This document shows positions 40,484 through 47,625 of a stretch of 51,315 nucleotides of DNA, one piece after another. Position 1 is the stretch's first letter. Each line of letters begins with the position of its first letter. Both the position numbers and the translations under genes were made by a program. The notes beneath the pieces are model-generated. The model was not told the DNA's origin. It made no database searches and worked only from the letters and a program-made list of their open reading frames with translations. Origin of the DNA: Rhodobacteraceae bacterium WD3A24. Its GTDB lineage: Bacteria; Pseudomonadota; Alphaproteobacteria; Rhodobacterales; Rhodobacteraceae. The stretch covers positions 1 to 51,315 of the forward strand of contig PUHN01000022.1 in NCBI GenBank assembly GCA_002967695.1. The letters are read 5' to 3'.

Positions 40484-41317
40484 ATGATGAAGACGATCTC
40501 GGAGAGCAGGTGCTTCGGCGGGGTGCAGGGCGTCTATGCGCACGACTCCGCCGTCACCGGCTGCGCGATGACCTTCGGGCTGTTTCTGCCGCCCGAGGCG
40601 CGGGAGGGGCCGGTGCCGGTGCTGTGGTATCTCTCGGGGCTGACCTGCACGCACGAGAACGCGATGGTCAAGGCCGGCGCGCAGGCCTGGGCGGCCGAGC
40701 ACGGCATCGCCGTGGCCTTTCCCGACACCTCGCCGCGCGGGCCGGATGTCGCCGATGACGAGGCTTTCGACATGGGGCAGGGCGCGGGCTTTTACGTCAA
40801 CGCCACGCGCGCGCCCTGGGCGGCGCATTTCAGGATGTGGGATTATGTCACCGACGAGTTGCCGCGGCTGCTGGTCAATGCTTTCCCCGTTGATGAGGAG
40901 CGCCAGGCGATCACCGGCCATTCCATGGGGGGGCATGGCGCGCTGACCGCGGCGATGAACCTGCCGGACCGCTATCGCTCCGTCTCGGCCTTCGCGCCGG
41001 TTTCGCATCCGTCGCGCTCGGATTGGGGCCGGCGTCAGTTCGCCGCCTATCTCGGTGACGATGAAAGCGACTGGGCGGCCCATGATTCCACCCTCCTGAT
41101 GCGCGCGGCCGGCTTTCCCGGCGAGGTGCTGATCGACCAGGGGACGGCCGACGCCTTTCTCGACAGGCTCATGCCCGAGGCGCTGGCCGGGGCGATGGCC
41201 GCCCGGCGGCAGGCGGGGCAGATGCGGATGCAACCGGGCTATGACCACAGCTATTTCTTCGTGGCGAGTTTCATGGCCGATCACATCGCCTTCCACGCCG
41301 AGGCTCTGTGGGCGTGA
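40484..41317 (+). CDS. fghA: S-formylglutathione hydrolase
   Basis: The 277-residue protein has an alpha/beta hydrolase esterase D pattern: [14 protein letters not shown] at 53-66 (oxyanion-forming region), the nucleophile elbow [10 protein letters not shown] (Ser147), an acid in [10 protein letters not shown] and His in [16 protein letters not shown]. It releases glutathione and formate from S-formylglutathione made by AdhI. Located 3.5 kb from adhI rather than adjacent. ATG 40484 overlaps a second ATG at 40487. Confidence 0.92.
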   Translation: MMKTISESRCFGGVQGVYAHDSAVTGCAMTFGLFLPPEAREGPVPVLWYLSGLTCTHENAMVKAGAQAWAAEHGIAVAFPDTSPRGPDVADDEAFDMGQGAGFYVNATRAPWAAHFRMWDYVTDELPRLLVNAFPVDEERQAITGHSMGGHGALTAAMNLPDRYRSVSAFAPVSHPSRSDWGRRQFAAYLGDDESDWAAHDSTLLMRAAGFPGEVLIDQGTADAFLDRLMPEALAGAMAARRQAGQMRMQPGYDHSYFFVASFMADHIAFHAEALWA

Positions 41318-41769
41318 GCGCGCTTTACGTCGATGCCGACGCCTGCCCGGTCAAGGGCGAGGCCGAGCGCGTGGCGACCCGTCACGGCATGCGCGTCTTC
41401 ATGGTCTCCAATGGCGGGCTGCGCCCCTCGGCCAATCCGCTGGTGGAGATGGTTTTCGTCGATGCCGGCCCCGACGTGGCGGATATGTGGATCGCCGCGC
41501 GCGCCGGTCCGGGCGACATCGTCGTGACCGCCGACATCCCTCTGGCGGCGAAATGCGTGGCCGCGGGCGCGCGCGTGCTGGCCCCCGACGGGACGGAGTT
41601 CACCGAGGCCAATATCGGGGGGCGCCTTGCCACGCGCGATCTCATGGCCGATCTGCGCGCCGCCGACCCTTTCCGCCAGGGCGGTGGCCGCGGTTTCGAC
41701 CGGGCCGATCGCAGCCGGTTTCTCAACGCGCTGGAACGGGCCATGCAAGGGGCGGCGCGGGGCAAATGA
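41314..41769 (+). CDS. YaiI/YqxD family protein (DUF188)
   Basis: The GTG at 41314 overlaps the fghA stop as GTGA; a GTG at 41308 is in frame. The product has 151 residues with [20 protein letters not shown] at the N-terminus, [25 protein letters not shown] near the centre and [30 protein letters not shown], the YaiI/YqxD signature. It is a PIN-like fold thought to act on nucleic acid, function unproven. Coupled to fghA. Confidence 0.87.
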   Translation: MSALYVDADACPVKGEAERVATRHGMRVFMVSNGGLRPSANPLVEMVFVDAGPDVADMWIAARAGPGDIVVTADIPLAAKCVAAGARVLAPDGTEFTEANIGGRLATRDLMADLRAADPFRQGGGRGFDRADRSRFLNALERAMQGAARGK

Positions 41770-41821
41770 CCGCGCGGTGCGGGGGCGGCACGCCTGCATG
41801 GGCGGCCCGGGCCGGCGCGGC

Positions 41822-42574
41822 TCAGAAATAGCTGCGCACCAGCGCGCCGGAGATGAGCGTCCAGCCGTCAGCGACCACGAAAAAGGCCAGCTTGAAGGGC
41901 AGGGAGACGATCGCCGGCGGCACCATCATCATCCCCATCGACATCAGGACTGCGGCCACGACGAGATCGATGATCAGAAAGGGCAGGAAGATCAGAAAGC
42001 CGATCTCGAAGGCCCGCGCGATCTCGCTGAGCAGGAAGGACGGCACGAGCTGCGCCAGCGGCGCATCGGGCGCGAGGGGGGCGATTTGCGCCCCGTCCCC
42101 GGCGCGCAGGCTTGCAAGCGCCTCATAGGTGTCGGGCTCCACGCGCCCGGCCATGAAGTCGCGGAAAGGGCCGATCGCGCGGCGAAACGCCTCTTCGACG
42201 CCGATCTCGCCGTCATTGAGCGGAGCGATGCCGGCCTGCCAGGCGGCGGTGGCGACCGGCTCCATCACGAAGTAGGTCAGAAACAGGGCGAGCGTGACGA
42301 TGAGCATGTTGGGCGGCGATTGTTGCAGCCCAATGGCGGTGCGCAGGATCGAAAGCACCGTGACTATGAAGGGAAAACAGGTGATCATGATCGCCAGTCC
42401 CGGCACGAGGCTCAGCAGCGTGACCACGATCAGAAGCTGGACGGCGCGGGCCGAAAGCGAAGTGTCGTCGCCCAGATCGATGCTGATCTCCTGCGCCCCG
42501 GCAGGCAGCGCCGTCACACCGGCGGCCAAGGCGAGTGCCAGCAGGAGCAGCAGGCGCGGCGCCATCGCGCTCAC
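41822..42574 (-). CDS. fliP: Flagellar type III export apparatus protein FliP
   Basis: The 250-residue product has a GTG start overlapping the fliN stop as GTGA; ATG 42565 is an alternative. The N-terminus is a cleavable signal (LLLLLALALAAGVTALPAGAQ), followed by VVTLLSLVPGLAIMITCFPFIVTVLSILRTA and the C-terminal RAFEIGFLIFLPFLIIDLVVAAVLMSMGMMMVPP, the FliP family signature. FliP forms the core pore of the export gate with FliQ and FliR, which are not in the window. Confidence 0.92.
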   Translation of the reverse strand: MSAMAPRLLLLLALALAAGVTALPAGAQEISIDLGDDTSLSARAVQLLIVVTLLSLVPGLAIMITCFPFIVTVLSILRTAIGLQQSPPNMLIVTLALFLTYFVMEPVATAAWQAGIAPLNDGEIGVEEAFRRAIGPFRDFMAGRVEPDTYEALASLRAGDGAQIAPLAPDAPLAQLVPSFLLSEIARAFEIGFLIFLPFLIIDLVVAAVLMSMGMMMVPPAIVSLPFKLAFFVVADGWTLISGALVRSYF

Positions 42575-42846
42575 AATCCCCCGCTGAGATCGACGACGTC
42601 GGTCAGCCGCACGGCGAGCTGGCCGGCCTGATCGCCGTCCATCTCCTCGAGTTCGCCGCGTGCGATGAGCCGGTCGCCGACATAGAGTTCCACCGGGTCG
42701 TCCATTCCGCGGTCGAGCGGCAGGACGGCTTCGGGCTGCAGCTTGAGCAACTCGTGCACCGCAGGCCGGGCGCGGCCGACGGAGATGGTGATCTCGATGG
42801 GAATCTGGCTGAAGGTGTTGGGGACGGCCCCCTCGGCGTCATCCAT
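42571..42846 (-). CDS. fliN: Flagellar motor switch protein FliN
   Basis: The ATG at 42846 (MDDAEGAVPNTFSQIPIEIT) overlaps the fliH stop by eight bases, giving 91 residues. The protein is a single SpoA domain: ITISVGRARPAVHELLKLQPEAVLPLDRGMDDPVELYVGDRLIARGELEEMDGDQAGQLAVRLTDVV (in parts), ending LSGGL. FliN forms the lower C-ring with FliM and binds FliH. It has the order fliF-fliH-fliN-fliP seen in Rhodobacterales; FliG and FliM are elsewhere. Confidence 0.9.
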   Translation of the reverse strand: MDDAEGAVPNTFSQIPIEITISVGRARPAVHELLKLQPEAVLPLDRGMDDPVELYVGDRLIARGELEEMDGDQAGQLAVRLTDVVDLSGGL

Positions 42847-43441
42847 GGTCTCGCATCTCCTCGTCTGCATGGAAGAATTCGGTGACCGCCGCGTCGATCT
42901 CGGCGATGACCCGGTCGAGGTCGATCTCGGTTTCGCGCTCGCCGAAGCGCAGCCGCGCCTGCCCGGGGTCGAGCGCGGGCTCCTCAATGATACTGAACTG
43001 CGGCAGCGTGGCCTGCGAAAGCGCGTGCTCGACCGCCGGGCGCGCCTCGGGGTTGACGGCGATCTCGATGCCGATCTCGGTTTCGCGCTCGGCGACCGGG
43101 CGCAGCGTCTCGGCGATCGTCTCACCCAGGGTTTTCCGGGCCAGCTCCGGCAGTATCCGCGCCGACATTTCCCGCAGCAATGGCGTCAGCGCGCGCAGGA
43201 TTTTCGCGCGCGCCTCCTCGTAGGTGAATGACAGATCCTGGAGATTGCGCGCCAGATCGGCGCGAATGCGCGTCTGTTCCTCGCCCTCGGCGCGGACGGC
43301 ATCGTCCCACCCGGCCTTGTAGCCCTGCTCGAAGGCGGTGAGCCTGAGCTCCTCGAGCGTGTCATTGCTGAGCATGACGGTTTCGTCCGCGCCCCGCGCG
43401 GCGTCGTCGTCGAATTCCTCCAGCTTCAATCGCCGCGACAT
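42839..43441 (-). CDS. fliH: Flagellar export ATPase regulator FliH
   Basis: The 200-residue protein is FliH-like: acidic N-terminus, a long coiled coil (TLEELRLTAFEQGYKAGWDDAVRAEGEEQTRI in parts), then a C-terminal domain (KTLGETIAETLRPVAERETEIGIEIAVNPEARP, VIAEIDAAVTEFFHADEEM). FliH holds the FliI ATPase at the export gate and binds FliN. The start overlaps the fliF stop by one base. Sequence conservation of FliH is low; the call rests on position and layout. Confidence 0.85.
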   Translation of the reverse strand: MSRRLKLEEFDDDAARGADETVMLSNDTLEELRLTAFEQGYKAGWDDAVRAEGEEQTRIRADLARNLQDLSFTYEEARAKILRALTPLLREMSARILPELARKTLGETIAETLRPVAERETEIGIEIAVNPEARPAVEHALSQATLPQFSIIEEPALDPGQARLRFGERETEIDLDRVIAEIDAAVTEFFHADEEMRDHG

Positions 43442-45102
43442 CAGCCGCGCTCCTCGCGCTCATCCTCCATCCAGCCGCGCAGGATCTCGACCGTCTCGTC
43501 CTGGCGCTCCTCGATGAGGCGGCGCAGCCGCGTCACCGGGTCGTCGGCGGCCTCCTCGGCCGATGGGGCCAGTCCGGCCGTCTCGGGGGCGAGCATCGGC
43601 AGGTTGTCGTTGAACCCGCCGAAATCGAGCTCGCCCGAAAGGGCGGTGTCGGCCGCCTCATCCGGTGGGGAGGCGTCACCTGCGCCAAGAAGCTCGCCGC
43701 TGCCGGGCTCAGACTCCGGCGCGGCCAGGCGTCCCCGCGCCCCGCCAGCCGAGGCAATGAGTGGTCTGAGGACGAACAGGGCGAGTGCGAGCACCACGAC
43801 AACCAGCGCGGCGAGCTGGATCAGCGACATGAGATCGAGGCCGAAGCGCTCCATGAAGCCCTCGCGGGCCTCGGTGCCAAGCTCGCGGGGCGGCTCGAAG
43901 GGCAGGGAGCGCAGCGTGATCACATCGCCGCGCGATTCGTCGAACCCCACTGCCGAGGCGACGAGTTCGCGCAGCGCCTCGAGCTCGTCGTCGGGGCGCG
44001 GCTGCCATGTCTGCTCGCCATCGGGGCCTGTCACGCGCTTGCCGTCGAGGAGGACCGCCACGGTGAGGCGGCTGATGGCGCCGGGCCGCCGGACGACTTC
44101 GCGCTCAATCTCGGAGACTTCATAGTTCACCCGTTCGCGGGTTTGTGTCCGGTTGTCGCGCGAGCCGCCGTTGCCCGCGTCGTCACCCGTGGCGGCATCG
44201 CCGTCGGGCAGGTTGCTCGCCACGGTCACCGCACCGTTCGCGGTGTTCGTGGCGTTGTGCGACTGCTCTTCGGTTTCGGTGCTGATCGCGACCCGGCTTT
44301 CGGGGTCGATCCGCCGCTCCCGGACGGTCTCGCTCTCGGTCACGGTCTCGGTGCTGACTTCGACGACCGCCCGGCCGGCGCCGACATGAGCCTCGAGGAG
44401 ACGCTCCACCCGACGCCGGATCTCGGCGGCACGGCTCCCGGCGGCGGCACCCGGCGCGTCCGGGCCACCGGACGGGATCGCCAGCCCTGCCCGGCTGTCG
44501 ATGATGGAGACGGCGCCGGGCTCCAGCCCCGAGACGGCGGCGGCCACAAGATGGCGCAGCGCCTCGGCGCGCGATTGCGACAGCGCCCCGGAGGCGGTGG
44601 TCACGGTGACCGACGCGGTCGGCGCGGTCTCGCGGCGAAAGGGCGCGTCGCCGTCACGCGCGATATGGACACGCGCTGCGCGTATCCCCGGGCTGGCGAG
44701 GATCGTTCGGGCAAGCTCGCCCTCCTTTGCGCGCCAGTAGGCGGCGTCGAACATCTGCGAGGTCGTCCCGAAGCCCGAGAGATCATCAAGCAGCTCGTAC
44801 CCCGCCGCGCCCACATCGGGCAGGCCGCTGGAGGCGAGCGTCATGCGCGTTTCGTCGCGGCGCGATGCATCGACATAGATCGAGTCGCCGCGGACCTCAT
44901 AGGCGACGCCGCGCTGCTCGAGCGCCTCGACGACATCGCCTGCCGCGCCGCTTTCCAGGCCCGAATAGAGCAACGCCATGCCCGGTGACATCGCCAGCCG
45001 CGAAAGCCCGAGGACGGCCGCGAACACCGTGACCGTGGACAGGGCGACGATCAGGCGGCGGGCGGGCGATAGGCTGGTCCAGACCGAGATGATCTGCTGC
45101 AA
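43441..45102 (-). CDS. fliF: Flagellar MS-ring protein FliF
   Basis: A TTG at 45102 (GGGGGAA about 7 bases upstream) gives 553 residues; the first ATG would remove the first membrane helix, so TTG is preferred. Helix 1 is PARRLIVALSTVTVFAAVLGLS (about 13-34) and helix 2 is SLIQLAALVVVVLALALFVLRPL (near 433-455). The ring-building motif region has LYSGLESGAAGDVVEALEQRGVAYEV and RAARVHIARDG, and the C-terminus (RLRRLIEERQDETVEILRGWM) binds FliG. It forms the MS ring in the inner membrane. Confidence 0.92.
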   Translation of the reverse strand: MQQIISVWTSLSPARRLIVALSTVTVFAAVLGLSRLAMSPGMALLYSGLESGAAGDVVEALEQRGVAYEVRGDSIYVDASRRDETRMTLASSGLPDVGAAGYELLDDLSGFGTTSQMFDAAYWRAKEGELARTILASPGIRAARVHIARDGDAPFRRETAPTASVTVTTASGALSQSRAEALRHLVAAAVSGLEPGAVSIIDSRAGLAIPSGGPDAPGAAAGSRAAEIRRRVERLLEAHVGAGRAVVEVSTETVTESETVRERRIDPESRVAISTETEEQSHNATNTANGAVTVASNLPDGDAATGDDAGNGGSRDNRTQTRERVNYEVSEIEREVVRRPGAISRLTVAVLLDGKRVTGPDGEQTWQPRPDDELEALRELVASAVGFDESRGDVITLRSLPFEPPRELGTEAREGFMERFGLDLMSLIQLAALVVVVLALALFVLRPLIASAGGARGRLAAPESEPGSGELLGAGDASPPDEAADTALSGELDFGGFNDNLPMLAPETAGLAPSAEEAADDPVTRLRRLIEERQDETVEILRGWMEDEREERG

Positions 45103-45165
45103 GGCGATTCCCCCCGTGCCGCGGGCCTTCTGCCCGTCGATGCCGCCATGCTTGGCCGATCGCGC

Positions 45166-45180
45166 TTAACAATCGGTTAG
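45166..45180. promoter_or_regulatory. CtrA-like TTAA-N7-TTAG site between fliF and fliL
   Basis: TTAACAATCGGTTAG matches the CtrA full site TTAA-N7-TTAA with one mismatch. It lies centrally in the 125-base gap between the divergent fliF and fliL genes, where it could govern both. CtrA controls flagellar genes in many alphaproteobacteria. The site is a prediction. Confidence 0.55.
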
Positions 45181-45227
45181 TCCGCACGGGGTTATACGAG
45201 TCGCCACGCAAACGCAGAGAGGTGGCG

Positions 45228-45695
45228 ATGACCGACTCAGCCCAGGCCGCGACGGATAGCGGCAAATCCCTCAGAAGGAGCGTCCTTATCGGGCTTGTGG
45301 TGGCGCTGTCCCTTGGGGGGGGCGGATTCTACGCAACCTATTCGGGGCGGATACTCGCCGCAGAGTCGCCCGCCGATCTTCCACCGAGCGTGGCCGACAT
45401 CGCCTTCATCCCGCTGGAGCCGATCATCATCGGGATCGAGTCCGGCAGCGAGACGCGCCATCTGCGCTTTGCCGCCACGCTCGAGGTCGCGCGCACCCAT
45501 CGCGACGATGTCCGGCATCTGCTGCCCCGCATCACGGATGTCCTCAACAGCTTCCTGCGCGCGGTGGATCTGGGCGAGGTCGGCGACCCGACGCGCCTTA
45601 TGCGCCTGCGCGCGCAGATGCTGCGTCGGGTGCGGATCGTCAGCGGCGAGGGCCGCGTCCGCGATCTGCTGATCAACGAATTCGTGCTCAACTGA
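45228..45695 (+). CDS. fliL: Flagellar basal body-associated protein FliL
   Basis: ATG 45228 follows GAGAGG at five bases; the product has 155 residues. A single N-terminal membrane helix (LIGLVVALSLGGGGFYATY, about 21-40) leads to a periplasmic domain with FIPLEPIIIGIESGSETRHLRFAATLEVARTHRDDV, the FliL core, and EGRVRDLLINEFVLN at the end. FliL rings surround stator units. It is the first gene of the rightward motor operon. Confidence 0.88.
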   Translation: MTDSAQAATDSGKSLRRSVLIGLVVALSLGGGGFYATYSGRILAAESPADLPPSVADIAFIPLEPIIIGIESGSETRHLRFAATLEVARTHRDDVRHLLPRITDVLNSFLRAVDLGEVGDPTRLMRLRAQMLRRVRIVSGEGRVRDLLINEFVLN

Positions 45696-45705
45696 GGAGG
45701 ACGCC

Positions 45706-46095
45706 TTGACCGTCATCGCCGATATCCTGCTGGCCGCCGGCGCGTTCGGCGCCGCCGCATACTGCTTCGTTCTTTCGCGCCGGTTGCGTCGTTTCACCCA
45801 GCTCGAAGGCGGCATGGGCGGGGCGATCGCGGTGCTTTCGGCGCAGGTCGACGATCTCACGCGCGCAGTGGAAAGCGCCCGCGGCGCAGCCAATGCCTCC
45901 GCCGAGGCGCTCGAAGCCCAGACCGAGCGTGCCGGGCGCAAGGCCGAGCGGCTCGAAATCCTGTTGGCCTCGCTGCATGATCTGCCCGCACCCGAGGACG
46001 GCGGGGCCGCCACCGGCAAGGGGGCTGCGGACGACGAATCGGAGGCGCGGCCGCGCGTCCGGCGCCGCCGTCAGACCCGGGAGGCGGCCCAATGA
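45706..46095 (+). CDS. Flagellar-operon coiled-coil membrane protein, 129 aa
   Basis: A TTG at 45706 is preceded by GGAGG at five bases, so this non-ATG start is credible. The N-terminus is a membrane helix (IADILLAAGAFGAAAYCFVLSRRLRRF), then a coiled coil (SAQVDDLTRAVESARGAANASAEALEAQTERAGRKAERLEI in parts) and a basic tail (RPRVRRRRQTREAAQ). It is coupled to motE by ATGA. Its function is unknown; location between fliL and motE suggests a motor-assembly factor. Confidence 0.7.
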   Translation: MTVIADILLAAGAFGAAAYCFVLSRRLRRFTQLEGGMGGAIAVLSAQVDDLTRAVESARGAANASAEALEAQTERAGRKAERLEILLASLHDLPAPEDGGAATGKGAADDESEARPRVRRRRQTREAAQ

Positions 46096-46691
46096 CGGCG
46101 CGCGTGGCTCGAACGGGGCAGCGGCCCCGGCGCAGGATGCGCGGCGGGCTTTCGATCTTGGCGCTGATGCTCGCGGGATCGGCAGCGATCCGGATCGCGC
46201 CGGGGCTCGGCGAGGCCGTCGCCCAGGCTTCGGTGCCGCAGGACCAGCCGGCGCAGGCAGCCTCCGACGCGCGACCGGCATCGCCCGATCCGGTGGCACT
46301 GCTCGATTCCGTGCGAAACCGGGAGGCCGCCGTTGCCGAACGCGAGCGCGCGCTCGAAGAGCGGCTACAGGCGCTGTCGGTGGCCGAGGCACGGGTCGAG
46401 GAACGGCTTGCCGCCCTGCGGAGCGCCGAGGAGGAACTCGCCGGCACCCTCGCGCTGGCCGACGAGGCGGCCGAGAACGATCTCGCCCGGCTCACCGAGG
46501 TCTACGAGAACATGGACCCGGACGAGGCCGCCGCCCTGTTCGAGGAGATGGCGCCCGAGTTCTCGGCCGGATTTCTCGGACGGATGCAGCCCGCCGCCGC
46601 GGCGGAGGTGATGGCCGGGCTCGCGCCCCGTACCGCCTACACGATCAGCGCCATCCTCGCTGGCCGCAACGCCTCGGTTCCGACGGAGTAG
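46092..46691 (+). CDS. motE: MotE-like flagellar stator-associated protein
   Basis: The 199-residue protein has an N-terminal signal or anchor (RRRMRGGLSILALMLAGSAA), a coiled coil (REAAVAERERALEERLQALSVAEARVEERLA in parts), and a C-terminal MgtE-N-like fold (LTEVYENMDPDEAAALFEEMAPEFSAGFLGRMQPAAAAEVMAGL), the layout of MotE. MotE is a periplasmic chaperone in alphaproteobacteria that stabilises MotC. MotA follows 64 bases later. Confidence 0.78.
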   Translation: MTARVARTGQRPRRRMRGGLSILALMLAGSAAIRIAPGLGEAVAQASVPQDQPAQAASDARPASPDPVALLDSVRNREAAVAERERALEERLQALSVAEARVEERLAALRSAEEELAGTLALADEAAENDLARLTEVYENMDPDEAAALFEEMAPEFSAGFLGRMQPAAAAEVMAGLAPRTAYTISAILAGRNASVPTE

Positions 46692-46755
46692 CCGCGATGA
46701 GCCCCCATGCTCCGCCCCGAGGCGTCCGGCGCCCTGCCGCACGACAGGCCCGCAC

Positions 46756-47625
46756 ATGATGGGCGCGGTGGGAATCCTCGTCGTTTTCGTCATGGTCTTC
46801 GGCGGCTATCTCGCCGCCGGAGGCTCCTTCTCCATCATCCTTGATGCGCTGCCCTATGAAATGACCATCATTGTGGGGGCCGCCGTGGGCGCCTTCCTGA
46901 TCGCCAATGACAGCAGCGCGGTCAAGCACACGCTGCGCGACGTGGCCAGGGTATTCCGCGGGCCGCGCTGGAAGCCCGGCGATTACCGCGATCTGCTCTG
47001 CCTGCTCTTTGAACTGATCCGTGTCGCCCGGCAGAACCCTGTCGCGCTTGAGGAGCATATCGAGGCGCCCTACGACTCCGACATCTTCGCGGGCTACCCC
47101 CGCATCCGCGCCGACCCGGAAGCCGTCGAGCTGATCTGCGACACGCTGCGATCGGCGGCGATGAATTACGACGACCCTCATCAGGTCGAGGAAGTCCTCG
47201 AAAAACGGATGGAAAGCGCGCTGCAGCGCTCGCTGCACACCAGCCACGCGCTGCAGACGGTCGCCGACGGGCTGCCGGCGCTGGGAATCGTCGCTGCCGT
47301 TCTGGGCGTGATCAAGACGATGAGCTCGATAGACCAGCCCCCCGAGGTGCTCGGGAAGATGATTGCAGGGGCCCTGGTGGGCACCTTTCTGGGTGTGTTT
47401 CTCGCCTACGGCTTCGTCGCACCTCTGGCCAACCGGATGCGTTCCATCGTCGAGGAGGACGGCCACTTCTACCAGCTGATCCGGGAAGTGCTCGTCGCCA
47501 ATCTGCACGACCACGCCGCCAACATCTGCATCGAGGTGGGGCGCCAGAACACCCCGCATCACGTCCGCCCCAGCTTCGGGGATCTCGAACAGGCGCTACG
47601 CAACGTCAAGAAGGAGGCGGCATGA
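46756..47625 (+). CDS. motA: Flagellar stator protein MotA
   Basis: The 289-residue protein has four membrane segments. The torque-coupling prolines are visible in DGLPALGIVAAVLGVIKTM and AYGFVAPLANR. The cytoplasmic charged loop (between helices 2 and 3) contains VARVFRGPRWKPGDYRDLLCLLFEL. MotA forms the pentameric stator that couples ion flow to rotation. No motB lies in the window; the next gene overlaps the stop by ATGA. Confidence 0.9.
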   Translation: MMGAVGILVVFVMVFGGYLAAGGSFSIILDALPYEMTIIVGAAVGAFLIANDSSAVKHTLRDVARVFRGPRWKPGDYRDLLCLLFELIRVARQNPVALEEHIEAPYDSDIFAGYPRIRADPEAVELICDTLRSAAMNYDDPHQVEEVLEKRMESALQRSLHTSHALQTVADGLPALGIVAAVLGVIKTMSSIDQPPEVLGKMIAGALVGTFLGVFLAYGFVAPLANRMRSIVEEDGHFYQLIREVLVANLHDHAANICIEVGRQNTPHHVRPSFGDLEQALRNVKKEAA

